This document shows positions 37,612 to 45,947 of a stretch of DNA of 64,000 nucleotides, piece after piece. The number at the start of each line of letters is the position of its first letter. Positions within the stretch are counted from its first letter, which is position 1. This DNA comes from Roseomonas sp. HF4. GTDB taxonomy: Bacteria > Pseudomonadota > Alphaproteobacteria > Acetobacterales > Acetobacteraceae. The notes under the pieces are model-generated. The model was not told the origin of the DNA and searched no databases. It saw nothing but the letters and a program-made list of their open reading frames with translations. Made by a program: the position numbers and the translations under genes. Location: assembly GCF_005222755.1 (NCBI RefSeq), contig NZ_STGD01000008.1, positions 124,001 to 188,000 of the forward strand, given 5' to 3'.

Positions 37612-38453
37612 CCGCCCATCCGCGCCGCCCGCGCCGCGAAGGCCGCGCCCCGCGCGAAGGCCAGCAGCGTCTGCACGGGCGGCTCGAAATAGTCGCGCCG
37701 CGCCATCACCAGGTCGAAGCGCTCGCGCACCAGGGGCACGAAGCCGAGGCCGCGGGCGGCCGCCTCGGCCCGGATGCCGAAGCCGGCCTGGGCGCGGCCT
37801 TCGGCGACGGCGGCGGCGACCTCGTCCTCGGCCAGCGCGGGCTCGGGCAGGAAGGTCAGGGCGTCGAGCCGGAGCCCGGCCTCGGTCAGCAGGTGGACCA
37901 GCAGCACGTGGCTGCCGGCGCGGTTCTGCCGCCCGACCACCGCGATGCCGGTCCGTGCGAGGTCCGCCACTCCAGCGAGGCCGAGCGGATTGCCCGGCGC
38001 CACCAGCAGCCCCTGGTCCCGCCAGGCCCAGGTGATGCCGACATGCCCGCCAGCGCCGAGTTCGCGCCGCGCCGCGGGCGCGTTCCAGGCGCCGCTGTCG
38101 GCGTCGAGCAGATGCGCCGCCGCCACCACCGCCTGCCCCGCCGCCAGCGCACCCAGCCCGTCCAGGCTGCCGCCGGCGCGCAAGGCAAGCCCGCAGCCCG
38201 ATTGCCGCACCGCCCAGTCCAGCAGCGGGTCGTGGCTGCCCGCCAGCACCGGCGGCGGCGCGACGCGATGCGGCGCATCGCCGCCATCGGCCCGGGCCGC
38301 CAGCCAGCGGTCCAGCAGCGCGCGCGGGAAGACCCACTTGCCGCCGAGCAGCGCGGCCGGAACCTGCCGCCCGCGGGCGAGGTCATAGAGCGCGCGTTCC
38401 GACAGCCGCAGCCAGGCGGCGGCTTCCTTCAGCGTGAGGACATCCGGCATCAT
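37569..38453 (-). CDS. excisionase-type HTH regulator with periplasmic-binding-like domain
   Basis: A regulator of about 294 residues next to the tungstate transporter genes. An excisionase/MerR-like helix-turn-helix occupies residues 1-55 (VLTLKEAAAWLRLSERALYDLARG, then KWVFPRALLDRWLAAR). The rest is a PBP-like sensor (PF12727 type): AVVAAAHLLDADSG, GLLVAPGNPLGLAGVADLA, FEPPVQTLLAF. Such proteins govern molybdate or tungstate uptake by binding the oxyanion. ATG 38453 (or 38450) starts at the domain; the frame is open to 38513 but would then span the palindrome at 38454-38467, a likely autoregulatory site. Confidence 0.75.
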   Translation of the reverse strand: MMPDVLTLKEAAAWLRLSERALYDLARGRQVPAALLGGKWVFPRALLDRWLAARADGGDAPHRVAPPPVLAGSHDPLLDWAVRQSGCGLALRAGGSLDGLGALAAGQAVVAAAHLLDADSGAWNAPAARRELGAGGHVGITWAWRDQGLLVAPGNPLGLAGVADLARTGIAVVGRQNRAGSHVLLVHLLTEAGLRLDALTFLPEPALAEDEVAAAVAEGRAQAGFGIRAEAAARGLGFVPLVRERFDLVMARRDYFEPPVQTLLAFARGAAFAARAARMGGYDIAETGRVAFNG

Positions 38454-38467
38454 CCGGCAATTGCCGG
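38454..38467. promoter_or_regulatory. perfect palindrome CCGGCAATTGCCGG at the regulator start
   Basis: It touches the proposed start codon of the HTH-PBP regulator and is followed by a third half-site GGCAAATGCC. The position is right for autoregulation or for control of the divergent tungstate genes. Confidence 0.4.
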
Positions 38468-38641
38468 CAAATGCCGCCGACGCGTCAAGGGTCTCCGCCA
38501 TTGACGCGGTCATCTGCCACCGTCATTTCAGACGCTGGGGGAGACAGGCGTGCAGGACAGGCGCAGCCGAGCATGGATGACGGCACGGCAGCATCGCGGC
38601 GGGCCGGGATGCGCCCGCTGATGCGCGCGCCCGATGTATCC

Positions 38642-38665
38642 GAACTCCGCCGGAACGCGGAGTTC
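38642..38665 (+). promoter_or_regulatory. inverted repeat just before tupC
   Basis: GAACTCCGC and GCGGAGTTC, a perfect nine-base pair with a six-base loop, end three bases before ATG 38669. It could be an operator or an RNA hairpin that limits access to the tupC start. If translation began at ATG 38573 it would instead be inside the coding region. Confidence 0.35.
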
Positions 38666-38668
38666 GTG

Positions 38669-39442
38669 ATGGCCGCCGCGCAGCCGCCGCACCAACCCTG
38701 CACGGGACAAGGCCAGGATCCTTCGGCATCCGGGGTCACCATCCTGCCGCTCGCGGTGCGCGGCCTCGGCTTCAACGTGGGCGGGCTGCGCATCCTCTCG
38801 GATGTCACGCTGACCCTTCTGCCCGGCGCGCCCACCGTCATCCTCGGGCCGAACGGCGCGGGAAAATCCCTGCTGCTGCGGCTGTTGCACGGGCTGGTTG
38901 AGCCGACCGCGGGCGAGGTCTCCTGGGCCGGGCGCGAGGGCGACGCCGCGCGACGCCAGGCGATGGTGTTCCAACGCCCCGTGCTCCTGCGCCGGTCGGT
39001 GCTGGCGAACGTGCTCTACCCGCTTCGCCTGGCCGGCGCCGCGGACCGCGAGGCCCGCGCGGTGGCGGCGCTCGACCTGGTTGGCCTCACGGCGCTGGCC
39101 GACCGCCCGGCGCGCCGGCTCTCGGGCGGGGAGCAGCAGCGCCTCGCGCTGGCACGCGCGGCGGCGACGAACCCCGACGTGCTGTTCCTCGACGAGCCCT
39201 GCGCGAGCCTCGACCCTGCCGCGACGCGCGCGGTGGAGGGCATCGTGGCGACGCTGGCCGCGCGCGGCACCAAGATCGTGATGACGACGCACGACCTTGG
39301 CCAGGCGCGGCGCCTGGCGGGGGAGGTCGTCTTCCTCCATGGCGGCCGGCTGCTGGAGCACACGCCGGCCGCGCAGTTCTTCGGCGCGCCCGCCAGCGCC
39401 GAGGCCGCTTCCTTCCTGCGCGGCGAGTTGCTCGCGGCCTGA
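38669..39442 (+). CDS. tupC: tungstate ABC transporter, ATP-binding protein
   Basis: A 257-residue ATPase: Walker A ILGPNGAGKSLLLRLL, Q-loop MVFQRPVLLRRSVLANVLYPL (the FQRPVLLRRSV form is typical of tungstate/phosphate-type ATPases), signature LSGGEQQRLALARAAA, Walker B VLFLDEPCASLD and H-loop MTTHDLGQARRLA. ATG 38669 gives a family-sized protein; ATG 38573 is in frame but would add a poorly conserved lead. tupA follows by 18 bases, while the matching permease is encoded convergently beyond a repeat. Confidence 0.85.
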   Translation: MAAAQPPHQPCTGQGQDPSASGVTILPLAVRGLGFNVGGLRILSDVTLTLLPGAPTVILGPNGAGKSLLLRLLHGLVEPTAGEVSWAGREGDAARRQAMVFQRPVLLRRSVLANVLYPLRLAGAADREARAVAALDLVGLTALADRPARRLSGGEQQRLALARAAATNPDVLFLDEPCASLDPAATRAVEGIVATLAARGTKIVMTTHDLGQARRLAGEVVFLHGGRLLEHTPAAQFFGAPASAEAASFLRGELLAA

Positions 39443-39460
39443 CACCTCGGGAGACCGACG

Positions 39461-40285
39461 ATGATCCGCAGGTGCCTGATCGCCCTTGCCCTGCTCGCCG
39501 CGCAGCCGGCGGCGGCGCAGGAGCGCAGCATCACGATCGCCTCCACAACCAGCACGGAACAATCGGGCCTGTTCCGCCACATCCTGCCGATCTTCGCGGC
39601 GGCGACCGGGATCGCGGTGCGCGTGATCGCGCTCGGCACCGGGCAGGCGCTGGACACGTCGCGGCGCGGCGACGCCGACGTCGTCCTCGTGCACGACCGC
39701 GCGGCCGAGGAACGCTTCGTGCGCGATGGCTTCGGCGTCGAGCGCCGGCACGTCATGTTCAACGACTTCGTGCTGATCGGCCCCGCCGCGGACCCGGCGC
39801 GCATCGCCGGCCTGGCCGACACGCCGGAGGCGCTGCGCCGCATCGCCGCCGCGTCCGCGCCCTTCGTGTCGCGCGGCGACCGCAGCGGCACGCATGCGGC
39901 GGAACTCCGCCTCTGGCGCGCGGCCGGCATCGACCCCGTGGCGGGCCGGGGCCAGTGGTACCGCGAAGTGGGCCAGGGCATGGGCCCGGCGCTCAACACT
40001 GCCGCGGCCCAGAACGCCTATCTCCTGGCCGACCGCGGCACCTGGCTCGCCTTCCGCAACCGCCAGGATCTCCGCATCCTGGTCGAGGGCGATGCGCGGC
40101 TGTTCAACCAGTACGGCGTCATGCTCGTGAACCCGCAGCGGCATCCGCATGTGAAGGCCGCCGACGGGCAGCGCTTCATCGACTGGATCCTGTCGCCGGC
40201 GGGACAGGCGGCGATTGCATCCTACGGGATCAGCGGGGAGCAACTTTTCTTCCCGAATGCGGCCGAGGCCGAGCCGACCTCGTGA
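39461..40285 (+). CDS. tupA: tungstate ABC transporter, substrate-binding protein
   Basis: A 274-residue periplasmic protein with a signal peptide ending QPAAAQE. The oxyanion-binding IASTTSTEQSGLF segment is the diagnostic TTTS-like motif of TupA. DADVVLVHDRAAEERFV, HVMFNDFVLIGPAADPA, FVSRGDRSGTHAAELRLW and NQYGVMLVNP also match. TupA binds tungstate with very high affinity for molybdo/tungsto-enzymes such as formate dehydrogenase. Repeat copy 4 begins at the stop codon. Confidence 0.92.
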   Translation: MIRRCLIALALLAAQPAAAQERSITIASTTSTEQSGLFRHILPIFAAATGIAVRVIALGTGQALDTSRRGDADVVLVHDRAAEERFVRDGFGVERRHVMFNDFVLIGPAADPARIAGLADTPEALRRIAAASAPFVSRGDRSGTHAAELRLWRAAGIDPVAGRGQWYREVGQGMGPALNTAAAQNAYLLADRGTWLAFRNRQDLRILVEGDARLFNQYGVMLVNPQRHPHVKAADGQRFIDWILSPAGQAAIASYGISGEQLFFPNAAEAEPTS

Positions 40286-40428
40286 AAGGCCGGGGGGAGA
40301 AGGGAACTTCTCCCCCCGGACCCCCCTCAACCTTTTCTGGCACCTGGCACGGATCCCGGGCGTACAGCGCCAAATGCCAAAGAAGGTTGGGGGGTGCGGT
40401 GGGAAATTCCCTTCCCCCCGCCCTTCCT
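40283..40428. repeat. palindromic repeat, copy 4
   Basis: Starts CGTGAAAGGCC, overlapping the tupA stop, then GGGGGGAGAAG-GGAA-CTTCTCCCCCC as a perfect hairpin. The central pair is CAACCTTTTCTGGCACCTGGC against GCGCCAAATGCCAAAGAAGG. The right hairpin is GGGAAATTCCC with flanking G/C runs. It separates convergent tupA and tupB. Confidence 0.85.
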
Positions 40429-40442
40429 GCTCCAAGCCCCGT

Positions 40443-41147
40443 TCAGCCGGCCCAACGCACCGCGGCGCCGCGCAGCCCCTGCGCCAGCGCATTGACCGCC
40501 AAGACGATCAGCATCAGGACCATGCCGAGCGCCAAGGCCAGCGGCAGGTCGCCCTTCGAGGTCTCGAGCGCGATCGCCGTCGTCATCACGCGCGTGTAGC
40601 CCTCGATGTTACCGCCCACGATCATCACAGCGCCGACCTCGGCCGCGGCGCGCCCGAAGCCGGCCAGCAGCACCGTGAACAGCGCGAAGCGCCCGTCCCA
40701 GAGCAGCGTCGGCACCGCGCGCGCGGCCGAGACGCGGAAGGAGCGGAACTGCTCGGCGTATTCCTCCCACATCCCCTCCAGCACCTGGCGCGCCAGGGCG
40801 GCCACGATGGGCGTGATCAGCACCGCCTGCGCCACCACCATCGCCGCCGGCGTGAACAGCAGGCCGAGCGGGCCGAGAGGGCCCGAGCGTGACAGCAGCA
40901 GGTAGATCAGCAGGCCGCAGAGCACCGGCGGCAGCCCCATCAGCGCGTTCAGCGCGACGATCACCCCGGACCGCCCACGGAACCGTGCGACCGCGAGCAG
41001 CGCGCCGAGCGGCAGGCCGACCACCGCCGCGATCGCGAGCGCGCCGAGGCTGACCCGCAGCGACAGCCCGACGATGCCGAGCAGCGCCGGGTCGCCCCCC
41101 GCGACCAGGCCGAAGGCGGCGGAGAAGGCGCTGCCGATGTCGTTCAT
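40443..41147 (-). CDS. tupB: tungstate ABC transporter, permease
   Basis: A 234-residue permease with five to six hydrophobic segments. FRVSAARAVPTLLWDGRFALFTVLLAGFGRAAAEVGAVMIVGGNIEGYTRVMTTAIALETSKGDLPLALALG is a string of TupB-specific features, including the EVGA and ETSKGDLPLALALG parts. It should partner the TupA and TupC proteins but is encoded on the opposite strand, convergent to them, with repeat copy 4 in between. It begins eight bases past the CaCA antiporter stop, so it is now transcribed with unrelated genes. Confidence 0.88.
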   Translation of the reverse strand: MNDIGSAFSAAFGLVAGGDPALLGIVGLSLRVSLGALAIAAVVGLPLGALLAVARFRGRSGVIVALNALMGLPPVLCGLLIYLLLSRSGPLGPLGLLFTPAAMVVAQAVLITPIVAALARQVLEGMWEEYAEQFRSFRVSAARAVPTLLWDGRFALFTVLLAGFGRAAAEVGAVMIVGGNIEGYTRVMTTAIALETSKGDLPLALALGMVLMLIVLAVNALAQGLRGAAVRWAG

Positions 41148-41154
41148 GCGGCCA

Positions 41155-42153
41155 TCATACCGGCCAGATGACCCACACATAGAGCGCATAGAGCGCGACC
41201 AGCCCCGCCCCTTCCCGCCGCCCGACGCGCCAGCCCGTGCGCGCCACCGCCAGCAGCAGCAGCGAGACGGCCAGCATGACGGGCGCATCGAAGGCCGCGA
41301 TCTGCGCCGGCACCACGGTCGGCGAGATCAGCCCGGTAACCCCGGCGATGCCGAGCACGTTGTAGATGTTCGAGCCCAGCACGTTGCCGATCGCGACGTC
41401 GGCGTGCCGCCGCAGCGCCGCGACGACCGAGGTCACGAGTTCCGGCATCGAGGTGCCGACGGCGACGATGGTCAGGCCGATCACCTCCTCCGACACCGCG
41501 AGCGCGCGGGCCAGACCGACCGCGCCATCCACCAGCAGCCGCCCGCCGAGGACGACCAGCGCGAGCCCGCCCACCAGCAGCGCGAGCGAGACCAGGAGCC
41601 CGCGCCGCCCCGTGCCCGGCGCGGCGGCATACGCGCCATGAACGCCCCTGGGATGCGTCTCCTCGAAGGCCTGGGCCTTCTCGAAGGCGGCGGTATGCCC
41701 GTCCGTACCGGCCGATTCCTGCCGCCAGGCATGGACGATGTAGGCGACCAGGAGCGCCACGAAGACGCCGCCCACCACCCGGTCCAGCGTCCAGGCGAGG
41801 CCGACCGCGAGGAGCATGGCGGCGGCCGCCGCGCCGATGACCCCGTCGCGCGCCAGGGCCGCGGAGGAGACGCGCACCGGGAAGACCACCGCCGAGATGC
41901 CGAGGATCAGCAGGATGTTCGCGATGTTCGAGCCGACCACGTTGCCGACCGCGATGCCAGGCGAGCCCGCCAGCGACGCCTGCACGCTGGTCACGAGTTC
42001 CGGCGTCGAGGTGCCGAACCCCACCAGCGTGAGGCCGATCAGCAGCGGCGAGACGCCGAAGCGCTCGGCGATCTGCACCGCGCCGCGCACCAGCCCTTCG
42101 CCGCCGAGGACGAGCAGCACCAGCCCGCCGATGATGAGCAACGCCGTCTCCAT
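41155..42153 (-). CDS. calcium/sodium antiporter (CaCA family, YrbG-like)
   Basis: A 332-residue exchanger with two homologous halves of inverted topology. The alpha repeats are GLTLVGFGTSTPELVTSVQASLAG...GNVVGSNIANILLILG and GLTIVAVGTSMPELVTSVVAALR...GNVLGSNIYNVLGIAG. Ten to eleven hydrophobic segments and a charged central loop (HTAAFEKAQAFEETHP) are visible. It exchanges Ca2+ for Na+ or H+ across the inner membrane. It lies between a Bug gene and tupB in a minus-strand series. Confidence 0.92.
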   Translation of the reverse strand: METALLIIGGLVLLVLGGEGLVRGAVQIAERFGVSPLLIGLTLVGFGTSTPELVTSVQASLAGSPGIAVGNVVGSNIANILLILGISAVVFPVRVSSAALARDGVIGAAAAAMLLAVGLAWTLDRVVGGVFVALLVAYIVHAWRQESAGTDGHTAAFEKAQAFEETHPRGVHGAYAAAPGTGRRGLLVSLALLVGGLALVVLGGRLLVDGAVGLARALAVSEEVIGLTIVAVGTSMPELVTSVVAALRRHADVAIGNVLGSNIYNVLGIAGVTGLISPTVVPAQIAAFDAPVMLAVSLLLLAVARTGWRVGRREGAGLVALYALYVWVIWPV

Positions 42154-42202
42154 CGTCTCCCGCCTGTCAGGTTGCGGCGGTCAGATGGGGAGGCGTGCGG
42201 CC

Positions 42203-43183
42203 TCAATCCACCCGGGCGCCGCTGACGCGGATGATCTCGGCGTAGCGCACGCGCTCGGCGCGCAGGAAGGCGCCGAATTCGTCCGCCGTCATGGACAGCG
42301 GCTGCGCGCCGAGCCCCTCCAGCCGCGCCAGCACGGCGGGGTCCGCGACCATGCCGCGCAGGATGGCATTGAGCCGGTCGACGATGGCGGGCGGCGTGCC
42401 CTGCGGCGCGGTCAGGCCGAACCAGGCGGTTACGTCGTAGTCGGGCACGCCGGCCTCGATCATGGTCGGCAGTTCGGGCGCGAAGCGGGACCGCTCGCGG
42501 CTCGTGACCGCCAGCGCGCGCACGGCGCCGCTGCGCACATGCGGCAGGATCTGCGGCAGGTTGTCGAAGGCGATCTGCACGCGCCCGGCGAGCAGGTCCG
42601 CCAGCATCAGCGCGCCGCCGCGATAGGGCGCGTGCACGATGTCGACGCCCGCGCGCATCTTGAACAGCTCGCCCGCCAAGTGGACGGAGCCGCCCGCGCC
42701 GGCCGAGCCGAAATTCATCGTCCCCGGCCGCGCCTTCGCCAGCGCCACCAGTTCCGCGATGCTGTTGGCCGGCACCGAGGGATGCACCACGGCGATCGAG
42801 GCGATGGTCGCGAAGGCGCCGACCGCGGCAACGTCGCTGACGCCGTCATAGCCCGGCGTCGGGAACAGGATCGGCGCCGTCACATGCGTGGACGGCGCGG
42901 CGACGGCGAGCGTGTAGCCGTCGGGCGGGGACCGCACGGCCATCTGCGTGCCGGTGGTGCCACCGGCGCCGCCGCGGTTCTCGACCACCACGGTCTGGCG
43001 GAGCTCCGCCTGCAGCCGCTCGGCCATCATGCGCCCGAAGGTGTCGGTCAGCCCGCCGGGCGGGAAGGCGACGACCAGGCGGACGGGGCGATTCGGCCAG
43101 GGGGCCTCCTGCGCCAGGGCGGGGGCGGCGAGCAGGCCGGCGGGCAGCAGGGCGAGGCGGCGGCGGTGGATCACGGCAGTCAT
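42203..43183 (-). CDS. tripartite tricarboxylate transporter substrate-binding protein (Bug/TctC)
   Basis: A 326-residue periplasmic protein: signal MTAVIHRRRLALLPAGLLAAPALAQ, then WPNRPVRLVVAFPPGGLTDTFGRMMAERL, VVVENRGGAGGTTGTQMAVRSPPDGYTL, HAPYRGGALMLADLLAGRVQ and LPTMIEAGVPDYDVTAWFGL. This is a classical Bug pattern. No TctA/TctB membrane genes are nearby. It begins 14 bases after the sulfurtransferase stop, so the two are co-transcribed. Confidence 0.9.
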   Translation of the reverse strand: MTAVIHRRRLALLPAGLLAAPALAQEAPWPNRPVRLVVAFPPGGLTDTFGRMMAERLQAELRQTVVVENRGGAGGTTGTQMAVRSPPDGYTLAVAAPSTHVTAPILFPTPGYDGVSDVAAVGAFATIASIAVVHPSVPANSIAELVALAKARPGTMNFGSAGAGGSVHLAGELFKMRAGVDIVHAPYRGGALMLADLLAGRVQIAFDNLPQILPHVRSGAVRALAVTSRERSRFAPELPTMIEAGVPDYDVTAWFGLTAPQGTPPAIVDRLNAILRGMVADPAVLARLEGLGAQPLSMTADEFGAFLRAERVRYAEIIRVSGARVD

Positions 43184-43197
43184 CCTTGAACAGGGGC

Positions 43198-44049
43198 TCA
43201 TCCAGGGGCGGCGCCGACCACGACCGGGCGGGCCGGATCGGCGCTCCAGGCGGACCAGGAGCCGGGGAACAATGCAGAATCGATGCCAATGGCGGCGAGC
43301 GCGGCGATGCCGTGCGCCGCCGAGATGCCCGCGCCGCAGGTCACGCCAACCGGGCGCGTGCCATCGGCGCCGAGCCCGGCGAACAGGTGGCGCAGCGTCT
43401 CGGTGTCCAGGAAGGTGCCGGCCTCGGTCAGCGCATCCGCCGCCGGCGCACTGAGCGAGCCCGGGATATGGCCGCGCGGCGCTTCCCCCAGCGCGACGGC
43501 GCCGCCGATATAGTTGCCGCGGATGCGCGTATCGAGCAGCACGCCGTCCCGCGCCATCGCCGCCGCCGCATCGGCGTCGAGCACCTTCATGTGCCCCGCC
43601 GACAGCACGACGTCGCCCGGCGGCGGCGCCCCGGGCTCGATCGCGATGGGCAGCCCCGCCGCGATCCAGGCCGGGAAGCCGCCATCCAGCAGCAGCACGG
43701 GCGCAAGTCCCGCCCAGCGCAGCACCCACCAGCCGCGCGCGGCGGTCAGGCAGCGGTCGTGGTCGTAGAGCACCACCGGCACGCCCCGGCGCAGGCCCCA
43801 GGCGGCCGCATGGCGCTGGAGGTCCTCGATCGCCGGCAGCGGGCGGCTGCCGCGCGTGCCGCCGCCGGGGCCGGCGAACTGGCTCGGCAGGTCGGCGTCC
43901 ACCGCGCCCGGGATGCGCGGCACGGCGGCGAAATCGGCCAGCGCCTCGGCCCCGGCGTTGCGCACGGCGAGTATGGAGACCTCCTCCCCCGCCGCGATCC
44001 GGCGGGAGAGGGCGGCGGCGGTGATGAAGACGTCCTGGCGCGGGTCCAC
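43198..44049 (-). CDS. two-domain sulfurtransferase (thiosulfate/3-mercaptopyruvate type)
   Basis: A 283-residue tandem rhodanese. The first, inactive domain includes PGAVDADLPSQFAGPGGGTRGSRPLP and VVLYDHDRCLTAARGWWVLRWAG. The second carries the catalytic Cys in VGVTCGAGISAAHGIAALAAIG; the loop CGAGISA resembles the CGSGVTA of mercaptopyruvate sulfurtransferases. VLLDTRIRGNYIGG and RGHIPGSLSAPAAD mark the second domain. It follows the binding-protein gene by 12 bases. Confidence 0.88.
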   Translation of the reverse strand: MDPRQDVFITAAALSRRIAAGEEVSILAVRNAGAEALADFAAVPRIPGAVDADLPSQFAGPGGGTRGSRPLPAIEDLQRHAAAWGLRRGVPVVLYDHDRCLTAARGWWVLRWAGLAPVLLLDGGFPAWIAAGLPIAIEPGAPPPGDVVLSAGHMKVLDADAAAAMARDGVLLDTRIRGNYIGGAVALGEAPRGHIPGSLSAPAADALTEAGTFLDTETLRHLFAGLGADGTRPVGVTCGAGISAAHGIAALAAIGIDSALFPGSWSAWSADPARPVVVGAAPG

Positions 44050-44061
44050 GGCGATGCTCCC

Positions 44062-45444
44062 TCAGGCGAAGTGGAGCACGCCGCGATGGTCGATCGCGAG
44101 CGGCACCGTGCCGGGCCGGGCGGCGAAGGCCTCGACGGGGTGGAACAGATAAAGCCAGGGCGGGTTCTCGTGCAGCCGGCGCAGGCAGCGCGCATAGGCC
44201 GCGGCGCGCGCGGTCTCGTCCAGGCTGCGGTTCGCCTGCGCGATCAGGGGCTCCAGCACGGGGTCGTCGTGCCCCTGCCACCACTGCCCACGCACCGCCG
44301 AGGATATCTTGTCGTTCAGCACGCGATAGGTGGAGGCGGGTGAGCTGTCGAAGATTGCCATGTCGCCGATCTGCCCGCGCCCGACCTGGCGGGCATAGTC
44401 CGGGCGGTCGGCTACTTCCTGGATGCGCGGATCGAGGCCGATGGCGCGCAGCCCGTCGGCCACCATCGCGCTGATGGCGGGCGCCTTCTCCGGCATGTGC
44501 AGCGGCGTGCGGATCAGCACCTCGGCGCCGCCGCCGGCCTCGTCGAGCAGCCGCCGCGCGAGGTCGCGGTCGGGCGCGATGGGGACGAGCCCGGCCTCCG
44601 CGTGGCCAAGGTGGAAGGGGCTGACGATGGTGGCGGCCGGCACGCCCATGCCGTGGAACAGCTCGTCGACGATGGCCTGCGCGTCCACCGCGTGGTTCGC
44701 CGCGCGCCGCGCCGCCGGATGGGCGAAGACCCCGCGGCGGCACTCCAGGTAGAACATGACCGAGAGCGTGTTCGGCGCCTCCCCCCACGTCAGGCCGGGC
44801 GCGCGGGCGCGGGGGTTCGCCATGCGCTCGAGGTTCGTCGCGGCGTCGGCCAGGCCCTCGAGGACCATGCGGTAGCGGTTGTCGGGATCGCGTTCCGCGA
44901 TGAGATGGATGCGCGACGGCGCGCGCGCAGGGTCCACGGCCTCGATCAGCGCCTCGGCCCCCGGCTCCAGGGCCACGACGCGGTAGGGGCCGGTGCCGAG
45001 CGTCGCCGCGCCGTCGGCGCCGGGCTTCAGCACGAAGAACTCGGACAGGATCTCGGGCAGGTCCGCGACCGGCGCGGGCGTCGAGATCGAGAGCATCCCC
45101 GGCCCTTCGGGCGTGATCCGCGCACCGGCGAGATAGCGCGAATACGCCCAGGGCATGCCGAACATGTCGAGGCCCGAGAGATGGTCGCGGATCGTCTGGG
45201 CCACGTCCTCGGCCGTGCAGCGCCGGCCGTCGTGGAACGTCGCGCCGGCCCGCAGCGCGAAGGTCCAGGACCGGCCATCATCCTCGTGATGCCAGGCCGC
45301 GAGCAGTCCGGGCAGCACGCGCCCGTCGCGCCAGGTGCAGAGCGGCTCGGCGACCAGGCTGCGGATCGTCAGGATGGAAGTGTCGTCCGTCACGCGGCCC
45401 GGCGGCAGGAAGTCCACGCGCTCAAACGCGACCGTCAGCACCAT
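44062..45444 (-). CDS. SBP_bac_5-type solute-binding protein without a signal peptide
   Basis: A 460-residue protein of the oligopeptide/nickel binding family 5. AEPLCTWRDGRVLPGLLAAWHHEDDGRSWTFALRAGATFHDGRRCTAEDVAQTI is the family core, with FYLECRRGVFAHPAARRAANHAVD and MPEKAPAISAMVADGLRAIGLD further on. Unlike normal members it begins MVLTVAFERVDFLPPG directly at the first domain strand, with no signal peptide or lipobox. Either the start was lost or it works in the cytosol; upstream lies only a 65-base divergent gap. No permease or ATPase of its kind is nearby. Confidence 0.8.
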   Translation of the reverse strand: MVLTVAFERVDFLPPGRVTDDTSILTIRSLVAEPLCTWRDGRVLPGLLAAWHHEDDGRSWTFALRAGATFHDGRRCTAEDVAQTIRDHLSGLDMFGMPWAYSRYLAGARITPEGPGMLSISTPAPVADLPEILSEFFVLKPGADGAATLGTGPYRVVALEPGAEALIEAVDPARAPSRIHLIAERDPDNRYRMVLEGLADAATNLERMANPRARAPGLTWGEAPNTLSVMFYLECRRGVFAHPAARRAANHAVDAQAIVDELFHGMGVPAATIVSPFHLGHAEAGLVPIAPDRDLARRLLDEAGGGAEVLIRTPLHMPEKAPAISAMVADGLRAIGLDPRIQEVADRPDYARQVGRGQIGDMAIFDSSPASTYRVLNDKISSAVRGQWWQGHDDPVLEPLIAQANRSLDETARAAAYARCLRRLHENPPWLYLFHPVEAFAARPGTVPLAIDHRGVLHFA

Positions 45445-45459
45445 CCACCGCCCCCTGGC

Positions 45460-45486
45460 TTGACGGACCCCGTGCGGCCCTTAGCG
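45460..45486 (+). promoter_or_regulatory. possible promoter for the VOC-hydrolase cassette
   Basis: TTGACG and TTAGCG with a 15-base spacer lie in the 65-base divergent gap, 24 bases before ATG 45510. The -35 is good, the -10 weak. Confidence 0.3.
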
Positions 45487-45509
45487 TCCGGAGCCGACAG
45501 GAGAACGAC

Positions 45510-45899
45510 ATGGCCGCGGATTACGCAATCACCTTTTTCTACTACGCGGATCTCGCGCCGGCGGCGCGCTTCTACGAGGAGGTGATGGGCTTCGACCTCG
45601 TGCTGGACCAGGGTATGGCGCGGATCTACCGGATCGCGGGGCGCAGCTACTTCGGCATCGTGGACGGGAATCGCGGCCACCTGCGGCACCAGGCGACAAG
45701 CGCCGTGCTGCTGACCATCGTGGACGAGGATGTCGCCGGATGGCATGCGCGCATGACGGCGGCGGGCGTGGCCGGCCTCTCGGAGATCCAGCGCGGCACC
45801 TATTGCGAGCATTTCTTCTGCGAGGACCCGGCCGGCTACGCGATCGAGGTGCAGCGCTTCCACAACCCGGAGGTGGCGCGACTGTTCACCGCCTTGTAG
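45510..45899 (+). CDS. VOC (glyoxalase/bleomycin-resistance) family protein
   Basis: A 129-residue single-domain VOC protein: TFFYYADLAPAARFYEEVMGFDLVLDQG, then AVLLTIVDEDVAGWHARM and YCEHFFCEDPAGYAIEVQRF. The final Glu and a His near the start are usual metal ligands. The family includes lyases, epimerases, dioxygenases and drug-binding proteins, so the reaction cannot be named. ACAGGAGAAC precedes ATG 45510. It heads a four-gene series with a cysteine hydrolase and two NodB-like genes. Confidence 0.85.
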   Translation: MAADYAITFFYYADLAPAARFYEEVMGFDLVLDQGMARIYRIAGRSYFGIVDGNRGHLRHQATSAVLLTIVDEDVAGWHARMTAAGVAGLSEIQRGTYCEHFFCEDPAGYAIEVQRFHNPEVARLFTAL

Positions 45900-45947
45900 G
45901 TCACGCGAGGCCGTGGAAGGTTCTGCACGCGACGCGGGAGGACGACG

